Shown: positions 12,201 to 24,200 of the stretch, piece after piece | How the letters are laid out: the number at the start of each line of letters is the position of its first letter | How positions within the stretch are numbered: the stretch's first letter is position 1 | Assembly: GCA_013396525.1 (NCBI GenBank) | Contig: VWYX01002202.1 | Span: 1-64,000, forward strand | Source: Chaetorhynchus papuensis | Lineage: Eukaryota; Chordata; Aves; Passeriformes; Rhipiduridae | Reading direction: 5' to 3' | Length of the DNA stretch: 64,000 bases | Made by a program: the position numbers and the translations under genes | Notes under the pieces: generated by a model | What the model saw: only the letters and a program-made list of their open reading frames with translations | What the model was told of the DNA's origin: nothing | The model's database searches: none

Positions 12201-15200
12201 CGGGTGATGCTGCCTTACTCCTCAGGGATCCTGACCGCTGTCCTGCCGTGTCTCTCCTACGATGATCGCAAGAAGAGTATCCTTGTAACTCAGAGCTGCT
12301 CCCATTCCTGCTGCAGCAACGCACAGGGAAGCGCCTGTTCCAGTGCCTGTTTCCTGCCCCTGGAGTGCAGGTCCGGGAGAAGTTCTCCCACCAAGTGCTA
12401 ACACCCACACTGGCCCTTTGGATGTGAGGGGGGTTGCAGTAGGTGGGCTGGGGCAGCTCTGGTGGGGCTGTAGTGGCTTCTCCGTGGCCGGCACCTGCCC
12501 ACGTGTGGGACTGCATGTTCCTTACACTGCCTTCACTCAGACATCAAGGAGGTGGCGAACGTGTGCAACCAGAGCCTGATGAAGCTGGTCATCCCAGAGG
12601 ATGATGAAATGGATGAGGCCAAGCCATCAATGACTATACCAGCAGAGCCCACCTCGGAGGAGTCCCTCTCCAAGCCAGAGGCAGCAACCACTGGTGAGTC
12701 TGAGTTGGTCTGGGCCATTAGAGGTGTGAGGAAGGTCAAGAGAATGTTTTCAAGAAAAGTTCTTGAGTTGGTTTGTTGTCCTGAAGCAGCTCAGAGCACA
12801 TGGGACCTCTATGCTTTCTTTGGAGACCTGTTGCACAGACACGTTTGTTGCAGTCTGCATAAGAGGGTTATTGCTCTGACCTGGAGCCCAAGTGGTGCTG
12901 CATGCCCTGGTGAACATCCCCATCCTCTCACCATGCTCTCCTTCAACTTAGTCATCAAGTTGACCTGAAAAAGATAACTTCTAGTTTGGGAGCAACTATC
13001 GTCACCCAAAGGAGAACTCAGAGAGCTGTGTTAGTCCTGCGAGAGCATCAACCCATGCATGGAGGATGTGTGTGGTGGGGAAGGGTAGAGAACAGAAAGG
13101 AGAAGAATTCTGGATCCTTTCCAGATTCATGGTGCTCTCCAGATCATCTGGCAGGTATTGTCCCAGTCCTAAAATTTCCAGCACATAAAAGGCAAAAGTT
13201 TGCAAGTGAGATGGGAGACGTGAAAGAGGGTTCAAGTGAAAAGAAGCTAAGTGGTCCCCGTGAATCAGTGCCTGGGAACAGCAGTGGTGTTAGTCCTCCA
13301 GCATCCCTTGGATGCTGTTGTGCTGGCATGACTAAACGTTTCTTCTGGCACAACACATCTTTGTTGTCCAGGTGTGCGAAATACATATTAATGTTTAAAT
13401 CCCGAGGGCTGATCTGTGTTCTTCTAAAGCTGCACCTTCAGCCCAGTGCTCTCCTGTAACGCCCACCAGTGGCTTTGGAAAATCCTGCCGTGAGAGGGAG
13501 CCAGGAGGATGGGATTAAGACCGAAGGGTTTTCTCGTATGACAGCAGCGGTGCAAGGCGGGGAGCTGCCGGGGGAGCTGCCGAGGCAGGGTGTGGGTGGC
13601 CCGGGGACGCGGGTGGGTGGCCGCAGGGACACGGGTAGCAGTGGGGGAGTGGGCGGCGTTTGGGGTGGCAGGAGCAGCCGGCAGGCGCAGAGGCTGCACA
13701 CAGGGCAGCATTGGTGGTTCAGTGGTAGAATTCTCGCCTGCCACGCGGGAGGCCCGGGTTCGATTCCCGGCCAATGCAACACTGTTTTTCCTCCTTTTTT
13801 TTTTTTTTTATTTCTATCCCTAATGTGGACCGAGGCACCTCAAAATATCAGTCTAAATAAGCACCTTAGTCTTCAATAAAGGTGTAAAAGCTTTCGTTAC
13901 CTAACTCTGTAAAGGTTTTCTTACTAGAAGAAGGAAAGCAGAAAAATTTACTGCTGTGGCACAGCAGCAAAAACTTTTTTATTCCTTATTTGTCCCAAGA
14001 ATACCTTCTTGTATTAAAATCTATCACAGAAGAGCTTTAAAATATCAACAGAAAGCTTAATTGCTTTATTCTTAGCCCCTCTGATGTCAAATTGCACCTT
14101 GAAGCAGGCAGGATCAGATAAAACTGATGCCTTTCTATGAGGAACTCAGCTCTGCTCCCTGGGTGTGCTGATGTGGTGATGTTGCTCGTGTGAGTGGAGG
14201 CTGTTGGCACAAGGGGGCACAAAGAGTCAAGTTCATCTTGTCATGCTTTGTCACCATGCTTGTAAGACCCAGTTTTAGCACGGAGCAGAGGTTGGAAAGC
14301 TGTTTGAGTCACTTGGCTTCGACGTGGAGTCGGGCTATGGCCAGGTGGAGATGTCCTGCGTTGGATTCTGCCTTCACTGTGTGTATGGTATCTTCAGGCA
14401 TTGAAGTCAGGAGAGTCAAAGGCAGCTCTGCAGTTTTGAGCTACTTCTTTAAGAATGGTTGAAACCATCAGCAGAATGTGTCTGGGCCTCTGTTACAGAG
14501 GAGGGGACCCAGTTTGGGGCAGAGGTCTGAAACTATGCCCACCTGCATTTTGCTGGGTAAGTGCAGTTCTGTACCAGCTTGTCTGGCAGCAGGGAAGGGC
14601 TTGGCAAGGAATGTAAAATGCTCACTGCAGGCAGGAGGGATCCCTTGGGTCCCTGAACCCTCAGGCCATGACTGGTGATGTCTTTGCAGAAGGTCATGCA
14701 GCTCTCCAGCCTCCCAGTCCTGCTGTCTGCCTTCACCATCACCCCACTAGCTGTGTCTCCTATTTTTCTGCCCCCAGGTTCTCTGGATGCATCTGGTGAC
14801 TCCAGCAACAGCGGAGTCTTCACAGTAACCAGGTAGGGTCTGTTTATTGCTTCAGAGGGGCTTGAGAAGAAGAGAAGGCTTTTTGGGGTACAGACAATGC
14901 CTGACAGATGCTGGGCTCGGAGGCAGTTGGGGATCTCTTGGTTCCAGTAGGGTGGATGACTGGGGATGCTCCAGGAACTGACTGCTTCGCTCTGATGTAT
15001 TTGCACCAAAACATCTTGACTTTATGATGAACTGAGGTGTTTCTTCCCCCAGAGAGACTGACCCAGTTCCATGCTGCTGTCTTGGCAGCCCACCACAGCA
15101 CAGGGCTATGGGCTGGACCTAGGGCTGCACAGGTCTTGGCCTCCTGCCAGCCTTGTGTGGCATTAGTCAGCCCTGCACCAGTTCTGTGCCCAGCACGATC

Positions 15201-18200
15201 TCTCCCAATACTTCATCTAAATCATCTCTCCTGCAAATACCTTTCTTCCCATCCAGCTGTCTGAACTGGGGGAAAAATCCATCTGTTCTAATAGCTTTCC
15301 TTCCTTCCTGCTGCCTGCAGTTCCTTTACTCTGAGGTAGTGATTTCCAACACTTTCATTGTGCTGATGCTTATTTTTATTTTTTGTTGTGATCCCCAAAA
15401 TAGGATGCCTTGCTTTAGCTGCATCCTACCAGCGTGATGTCCATCACAACACATCCCAGAGCAGTGCAAGCATCAGCTTTTCAGGTTTATGGTCTGTACT
15501 CTCTGTTCCTTTCTTGCATTTTTGCACAGCCCAGCTACTCCTTGGTCTTAATGATGCCCTCAATTATTTTCTCTCTTGGAAGTACAGGTCATTTCATTTG
15601 CACCTAAGTGTTGGTTTATGGCAGTTAAATTATTTTCCCTGGCTTTTTTGTGGTTGCTGTGTCCTGACCCTGCTCAGCTCTTGAAGTTTAGCAAGTGCAG
15701 AAGTGGATGTGCGTAGGGCTGAAATGGGAAAGAGAGTGGGGGAAGAAAAAGAAGAGGCATTGGGTCAGGAGGACAAGTGATAGCCATGGCTCTGTGCTGA
15801 AGATCTTGCACATGAGGGAGAGAGGGAGTGAAAACTGAAGAGGGACAGAAGCAGGGAGAGCTGGGATGACTTGTCCCAGTGTCACTGAGAGCCAGGAGGA
15901 GAACAGCTGCTTGAGCTGAAATGCTCTGTCAGCAACTCAATCACCAGGGAAAACCACCCGGGACAGAAGGCAAGACCCTTCATATCTCTAAGAGACCTGG
16001 TTTTGCAGAGGGACTTTTTCTTGAGCCCTCCTAAGCCCTTTTCAACAGGAAACCCCACGCTTTACTGTGGGCTTTACCTGCCCTGTGTGACCTCTCTGCT
16101 GGTCCAGCCCTGGGACCTGAAACATTTTCGCCGTGGCATCTGTTGTGAGGGACTGACACGGGACTGGGGGGAGGGCTGTACGTGGCTGACGGGAGCCCTG
16201 GACATCTGCCTGGTGCTCCATCCATCGCTCAGGCTGTCTGGCTTGGTGCTGGGGCCGGAGGGAGGCGGGGGCTGGCACCCGTGGCCACCAGCAGCCATCA
16301 TTCACACTGGGGAGCAGCAGCTGCCAGCGCACTGAATGCCCACTGGGTGTCAAGGCAGGACCGCAGGAAGCCGTTGCGTTGCTGGGAAAAGCTGGAAAGC
16401 CTGCAAACAGAGGAAGTTGCAGCTGCCTTTTAAGATGAAGTCACTCTTTGCTTCTGTTTTTGTTCATTTCCCGCCCCCCTTCCCCCAGCCTCTCCCAGCG
16501 AGCAAGTGATGGAGCATGGCCCGGCGCCAGGCGTCCAGCTCTCACGCCCCCTTCCCCTGCCCTCCCCAGCCAGCTGCAGAGGGACAGTGCTGCAGCAGCA
16601 GGGAAAGGAGGACCTTGGTCAGTGGGGGCAGAGGAGATCATGGCCTGGCGTCTGCAGAGGGCCATGTTCTGGGAAGGTGCCATCCAAGAAGATGACAAGG
16701 CCTGAATGCTTAATACATGGATGCTGGGCACATTCCTGTGGCCACAGACTGACACCCTTGATCCTAAAACATGCTTCAAAATGCTTTCCAAATATTTGCC
16801 AGCTTTACTTGGAGGGAGTTTCCTGGTGGCATCCACTAGGAAATGGAGACTGTGTCTGTGCCAAGACAGAAACTGGCTGCTGGGAGAGCCTGGCCACACG
16901 GGGCTGGAGGGGTTGTGGGGTTCCCCATCCAGATGGGGGGCCCCACTTCTAGCTTCTGCAAAAACTGTCACTGGAAGTGGACCATGTTTCAAAGGCACTG
17001 GATCCTTCCCATGGCCTGGCTGAGCATGCTGCTGCTGCATTCACTGGTGTGAGCCTGGATCAGGAAGGGGAGGTGGAAGCGTGGCTGCTGGAGCAGAGCC
17101 CGGGCTTCCTTCCGTCGGTCTGAGCTGCCACAGGAGAAGATCCAGATGTCTGTCCTGCATCAATGGACCAAAACAGCTGGAAAGTGCTTTTTAGGCTCTT
17201 GTAACTACATTGGTGTTTCAAAACAAGACCTGGACAGTTTGAGACAACTTCCTGATGGTGCTACCAGGCAGAGGGTCGGGCACAGCTGGAAGCAGTCAGT
17301 GTTAGGCTGTCTGGGTGATGGGACAAGGTTGATGGGACCACAGTCCCTCACCAAACTAGATAAGAGACATGCAATCTCCGAGAAGAGCCTTCGTGGTACT
17401 TCCTGATGCAAGGAAGGCTTCATGCTTTAGGTGGTGGTCAGCAGCACGTGGACATGTAAAGCTGGGTGTTGCTCTGCAGAAAGGGCAAGTGGCTGCCACG
17501 TGGCTGAACCGCCCAAGCCTGCATTTAAACCAGGCTTTTGAATGTGGTAGTGCTTACTACAAAGCTAAAATAGCTGCCACTTGCCTCATGCTGGAAGTTG
17601 CTGTACCCCCATGCCCAGAGCCTAATGCACCTTGAAGGTGCAGCTGAGGAGCTCATGGAGGTGGAAACACTTTGGTGGAGAGTAGGGATGGTCTGGGGTG
17701 CTCTGCAGTACCCAGGGGATAGTTGGCTGAAGGCAGCATGGTGGTTTGCTTTGAGCTAAGGCACCAAGCCTGCCTTGGAATCCCGTTCTCCAGCAGCTTG
17801 TCTTGCACAGCTTTTACGTCCCAGGTGGCTCTTCCTGGCCCTTCTTTCCAGCCTGGAGTGAGGAGATGGCTTCCCTTTGCTGCTCCCACTTCATGCTTGG
17901 GTGGCTGAGCTGGAGGGGAACCTCAGGCACACTGCTTCAGCCCTTGTCACGGTGATCTACAGCTCTGGATGCCTCTGCCTGTACCTTGGCCTCATCATTT
18001 CCCTCGGACATCTTGGAAACTGCAGTAAGCAGAAGGAAGCCGAGAGCACTGAAATGAGAGTGATGGAGGACAAGAAAGTGACAGCTTGTGGGACCAATAG
18101 CAGAGCTATTTACCTCCTGGCCTCTGGCTTGAGCCCATTGAGCAGCACAGCTGCCAGCCTGTATGGGAGCTGCCCTTGTGACTTGGACCACAGTGAAAGA

Positions 18201-21200
18201 ACCTGGATATTTCCACCCTTGGCAAGGCCATTTTGCTGGGCTTGCCTAAAGGCTAGAGCCTGGCCTGGACCTTAACCTTGTCTGAAAATGGGGTCAGGAA
18301 AGCAGCTGGGCCAGGCAGGAGGCCAGGAGAAAGATGACAGCTCAGGCATTGGCAGAGAAAAAGCAACTGCTGAGGAGAGAGATGGCAGAAGCCCTTGAAG
18401 AAAGGGGAGAAGTGAGAAAATGGGTTGATAAAGGACATGAAGCGAAAAACATTGCTGTGGATTGAATATAGTGGGAAAGTAAGCTCAGTTCCCATGCTGG
18501 AGGGTGCTTTCTGAGATGGGGGGATGTGCTGGGGGATGGGTCTTCTGCCCCACCACTGAGCTTGAGCAAAGACTCCCAGTATCCAGAGGTAAGAGCCTGG
18601 CACAACCCCCATCATTGCTCAGTTTGCCCTGAAAACATGTTCTCGCTGTCACAGGCGAACGGCGGGGGCGGTGCCAGGGCCACACTCATCCTCCGGAGGA
18701 GAATCTGGGGTAGTGGGTTAGATGGAAGTGATTGCATCTGACATCTGCCCTGCCTGCCGCAGATGCCGGCGCTGGAGCCGCCGTGGCAGGCCCGGAGGAT
18801 CACATTAACGCAATGCCATTACTGCCGCTCCCTCCTGCCTGGGGATTAAGGAGAGCCAGGCCGAGCTGCGAGCCCGGCTCTGGAGCTGCAGCACGCTCAG
18901 CTGCTGCTGTAACCCCTGGAAATGGGGTAGCCCGTGGTGGTCCGGTGCCACTCTGTCCCAGAGGCAGAGGAGTGTGGGTGGTGGGAGGTTTTTAGCCCAA
19001 TTTCCCATGTTCGTCGGACCTCTCACCTTTCGTGGTGGTGCCTGGGTTTTGTGCTGAGTAAAGGAGCTGCTTCTCCACCAGCAACCCCCCTAAAAGGTTT
19101 ATCTCAGTAGCTGCAGGCAGAGGGTAGCCAGTGAGGAGCTTTTCCCAGCTGCAATCCCTTCTAGTGGGAGCTGAGCCCAGCGGAGCCACAGAGCATGGCT
19201 GGGGGCAAGGCTGGGGACTGCGTCACTCCAGGTCAGCCCGGTGCTCCCAGCCACCTCTTGGGGTCCGCTTGGGTGGGTTTTGGCTTGAGCCACTCAGGCT
19301 CCACCCAGGTACTGCATCACAAGCAGTGATGGAGAAGGGGTTTTCACAAGTGATTTTGGCACAAACCCGATTGGAAATCGCTGGTGGAAGCAAGTTTCTA
19401 CTGTGCTGTTAGAAGTCCAGCATCAGCATACTTAACAGTTCTGTGGCAACCCATGGCACCTTGCGCCCTGTCTACTTACTTCACAGCAGCCTGGAGCTGG
19501 TGGGATGTCACAGCATTAAAGCCACGTCCAAACTGCCCAGCTTCAAGCATCAATTCTCCGTGCCGTCCTTTTGGCCTCTTCCCTCTGAAAACGTGCATTA
19601 CCCTGATGTTTCTTTTTCCCCATCCTGTGCAGACAATGCACATATTTGGTGTGGAGTTGTTACCGGGTCAAGGTTTTGTTCTCCTCTTCCATCTAAAGCC
19701 TGGGAGCATGGCAGGCTGTGCAGCTGGCATGGGAGATGCTTTTGTAGGAAAACCAAATACAGTGTTCATTCAGGCTGGCTTAAATGGACTGGGATGCTGC
19801 TCCCTTGGACATCTCCCCCGAACTCTTCATGCTCTGGGTCCCTCCTTCCCCTCAGTTCCGTGTGTCTGAGCATTTGACCCTCGGCTGTTGTTTTCAACAT
19901 CAAAGTGAAATGCAATTTGCAGCCTCCAGCATCTGTTACGTGAGGCAGATCAAGCAGTCAGATCCCCGCAGGGCTCTGAGGGGCTGCAGCCTCCTCGTCT
20001 CGTCCTTACGACGTGTGTCCTGGGGAAGATCAAATCCTATTAAGCCACAGCTCTACTTGCAAATTATACCATGAGATCTGCCCCTTAGGATTTCTTATCA
20101 AACAAGATGCACGGCAGCTCTGTGCACACTGGAAAAATCTGCAAGAGCCTGGTCCAGCCTTGAATAATTCAGTAGCTTGGGTACGAGAGGCGTGACATGG
20201 CTCTTGAGTGCAGCCTCCCCTTGGTGGTCTTCTCCAACCATCTTGGTTCTAACCATCATCTCTCCTTAAATGAGTCTCCTGTGACAGGTACTTCCCATAT
20301 CCTTGCTGTCAAGGAAGTGGGAAACCATCAGGTAGATTCCAGGATCACAATCAGAACATAAAAATGCCGTATCATGACAACTTCTGTTGGGGTCATTTGT
20401 CCCACTGCAGGTCCCAGCTATCTGGGAGAAAAACTGGGGGAACAAGAGCTAAGAGTCTGCAGCAACTGTCAATTTCTAACAGACACAACGTCCTGGTGAA
20501 CTAAGGGAATTATTTCATCTCTTGTTTATGATGAAGGGTTATCCTGATCTTTTGGGAATCAAGATGAAGGTCTCAAGGCATGTTGTAGCCGAGAGCTGCA
20601 TCCCAAACCTGCTGCCAGACAGGGGACCATCTGCAGTTATCAGCACAAATCCATTGGGATCAGTGGAACCTGGATGCCTTCATCAGATTGGAGTTTGAGT
20701 ACATGGGTTAATGTTCTCTGAAGCTGTTTGAGCTGGTCATCCTTGAGGTGGATTCTGAGTGCATTTTATGGATCTCTAATCTTTGAACCCCAAATCTGGC
20801 CACTGCAGTATGGACCAGTTTCTCACACAGCCATGCTACTCTTTTCATTTAGGGTGGTGCCTTCTCATGCGTAGGTACCAGCTGTTTTGGGAAAAGTGGT
20901 AACCCTTAAAGCCTCAAAGATTTCTGTTGCTTCCAAAGCATTACACAAAAGGAGAGTGACTGTTTACATAGGTAGATAGTGATAGGACAAGGGGGAGCAG
21001 TTGTAAACTAGGAGAGATTTATATTAGGTGTCAGGAAGAAATTCTTTACTCACAGCATGGGGAGGCACTGGCAGAGGTTTTGCAGAGCAGCTGTGGATGG
21101 CCCATTTCGGGAAATGTTCAAGGGCTGGCTGGGCTACCAACCTGATCTAGTGAGTTTCATCTAGTGAGGGTTTGAGCTGAGGTGTTTGATGCAGCCTCTG

Positions 21201-24200
21201 GAGTGTTGTAGACTTCCCCACCACGGGAGGAATGAGTTGGACATTACAGCACTGAAGCAGCCTCTCTTTCCATGCAGCTGCGAAAGGATCCAGGTCACCC
21301 TTAACCTGGATGGAATAGTTCAGGTGCTGGACTACCACCTTAGTGATACATCCATTGGGATGATGACCAGAATTGCAGTCCTGAAATGGCTTTACCACTT
21401 GTACATCAAGACTCCTCGTAAGGTAAGTTGGGGACTCAGCATTCAGCTGAGTTTGTCAGCTCCCAGCCTGTTCCATTGCCTTGATAGCAGTGCAAATTGT
21501 AATTGTCTTGGTACCTTTGCAAATGTGTGTCCACCTGCCTTTTCTGAGAAGGCTTTGGCTGCCAGATACCCCGTAGCTTGAGGAAGAAGAGCTCTCCAGC
21601 TCAGATGGAAAATGCTGGTGAAGCTCCCAGCAGCCTCCCTCGGGGCAGGTGTCCTGGGGCTGTGTATGACCTGGCCTGTAGGACTGATGCCACCCATCCT
21701 TCTGCTTCCAGATGTTCAGACACACCGACAGCCTCTTCCCCATCTTGCTGCGGACCCTCTCAGATGAGTCGGATGAGGTAAGAGCTGCAGCTACTGCAGA
21801 AATCCTGGAAGCTTACTGTCTCCGCATCTACCTGGGCTTTGGGGGTTTTTTTTTGGTGGAACTGAGGTATTTTGTGATGCTTGGCTGATGTTGGCACTGA
21901 GGGGTTTTACCCTGTTGGCCAAACTGAAGAAGACCCGATGCAGAGCCTGTAGGTACTTGCTCAGCTGAAAATGCTGCTGTCTTAGGGGGTTCTCTGATGT
22001 ATAAACCTTGTTCTCCATCTCTGAGAGTTGACCCTTCAAATCCAGCTCCTAAGAATCCTTTTTGCCTGCCTGGGAAGGCAGATGGGGCTTCACCCATGGG
22101 GCTGGGTCATGGTCAGATCCTTTTTGAGTGGGAATTCAGGTGCCTTGCAACAACCTATGTAAGATGCAAGGGGGATTGTGTCCAGGCTGGCACTGCCAAA
22201 TCTATATCATGAGCCGTTTCAGCAGCACCCACTACTTGGAGGGCAGCAGCAGCATTGCCTGGCAGGGCTGCAGTAGATGCTCAGTGACATCAGGTTGGCT
22301 GGGAACCACTCAGCTTGGAAGTGAGCAAACATAATCAGGCAGCAAACTGAGCCAGCTTGCTCTGCTGTTGCTCTTCACCTCCCATCTCCCAAGGTGCTGC
22401 GCCGTTTTCCTGTTTCCTTGTCTTGCTTCTTCACCCCTCTCCTCTAGTTCCAGTCATCTCAATTTTGGTGTTGTTGTTGTCGTCTTATCCCTCTCTAAGT
22501 TGTTCTCTGGGGCATTTTAGTGCTTGGGTGGGAGGCCAGCAGCATGGCCCACAGCTGGCCCAGGCACTGGTAGAGCTTCCACCATCAGCTGGATCCTCTT
22601 GCCTGGAAGTACAAATGATCCTGGCTGGTTTCTCGGTGCAAACCTTCCTCGTGGAATAAAAATCACATGCTATGCTGTGCCTTACATGCTCAGAGCACCA
22701 AACCCCAGTCCTGCAATAAATCCCATGTGCAAGGGGGTCGTTAAGAGAGGAGGGAAGGGAATGAGCAAGCGAGGGAATGACTTGCAAAGGCAAGCGACTG
22801 CCTGGCCATTTTCCATCCCCTGCTGCTTACAGTGCAAACCTTTCCAAAAGAGTCCCCAAGCACACATCTGCCTTTGCAACGCTCTAGAAAGCCTGCATCT
22901 TGCAGATAGTCTCTCCAGCTTGGCAGGAGATCGCAGTGAGTCATGTTGCAATTACACTGCTTATTAATATTTGAAAAAAACAGTGAAGAAAGGACCCTGG
23001 TGATGCATTTCCTCCATGTGACATAACTGGGAATGGCGCAAAAGTAATTTTAAGCTGATTTATTTAATCCTGGCTTCTATTTATTTAAATGTTTGGAGGT
23101 GGCTTTTCTTTTTTTTTTTTTAAGGAAATCCATAGACGAGTCAATCCATTAAACACCACCACTCAGCTGGCTGTCAACCAGATTTGCTGCTCTCTGCAGA
23201 GGAAATAGAAATGACTGAAATAGTAGGGGGGTTTTGAGCTGGACATTTTTGAGAATGATGAGGACACTCTGAGCTAGCTAACATGCTATGTCAGTGCCTG
23301 TTAGAAAAGGGGGTGTGAGGTGCTTGCTTAGCCAGTGCAGTATTTGTTTGCACAGTCATGTTGTCCTGGAGCAGACTGTGACCCCCAGAAGCTCTGGGAT
23401 AACAGCCTGGGGATCACCTGGTCAGCATGGGGGCCTATGTGAGCTAAACATCAGCTCTAATGAGGAGGCATCTCCCACCCCTTTCCACATAGAGCTGTGC
23501 ACGTTGTGTGGTGTAGCACAAGGTGTACACACATCTTCTGGGGGTTTTTTTGCTGTCTTTATCCTGCAATGCAGCCCTCCCCAAGGGAACCTGCTGGGCA
23601 GCAGTGTTGGTATCATCTTTATTCCCAACAAGGTTGAACATCCTTCTGTAGTGCCTAGAGTTTCCCTGGCTCCTGTACACAGTTTGGAAGCTGCCTGTCA
23701 CTCTGCTGATGTGCCCTGAAACAGTTGTTTGTCACCAGCTCATCACCAAAGGACAGTCTGGGTTTGGAGGGTCAGTGCTATCCGTGTGTCAGACTGAAAG
23801 ACTGTGCTCAGGCACCTTATTTTTAAGGTCTTGTCTCGCTGAGCTGCTCTCAGTCTCTGTCTGCACTTGCCATAAATAATCAAGCCCAAAGCAAAGAAAG
23901 GCTCACGCTGGATGGAGCGAGATCCATGCCCCTTAAGTTCTCATGCCTGTTTTTGTCATTCAAGTAGCACGGGGTGTTGCACCACCTCCACTGTGCTGAA
24001 CAGGGGCCAGTATCTCATGATGCATCTGCAGTGTCCTGAGTCATCTCTGCCGTCTCTCCTATTCCCCTTCCTACCCAATTCTCCTGTGCCACTAAAGAAA
24101 CGGTCAAGAGACCTAGTTAAGATTCACAAAGGCAGCACAGAGAAGTTGGAGCTAAGCTGAAACAAGCAGTTCCCTTTGATATGTAGACAAGTCAGGATCC

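Larger units (their letters stand above)
12694..14777 (+). other. VAC14: VAC14 intron 9
   Basis: The 2084-bp intron holds the plus-strand tRNA-Gly and, just upstream at about 13550-13700, a G-rich CpG-containing block. No other feature was recognised. Confidence 0.75.

Noticed and set aside
12277..12282. Ordinary U2-type donor for intron 8
   Set aside because: No GTRAGT donor near the end of exon 8 preserves both the VAC14 frame and the KK-x-IKEV sequence; only GTATCC does.
13708..13922. tRNA plus flank as a tRNA-derived SINE
   Set aside because: The tRNA stems, internal promoter and terminators are intact, both copies are identical, and no target-site duplication or poly(A) tail was seen. 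A plain tRNA gene duplication explains it better, though a repeat search would settle it.
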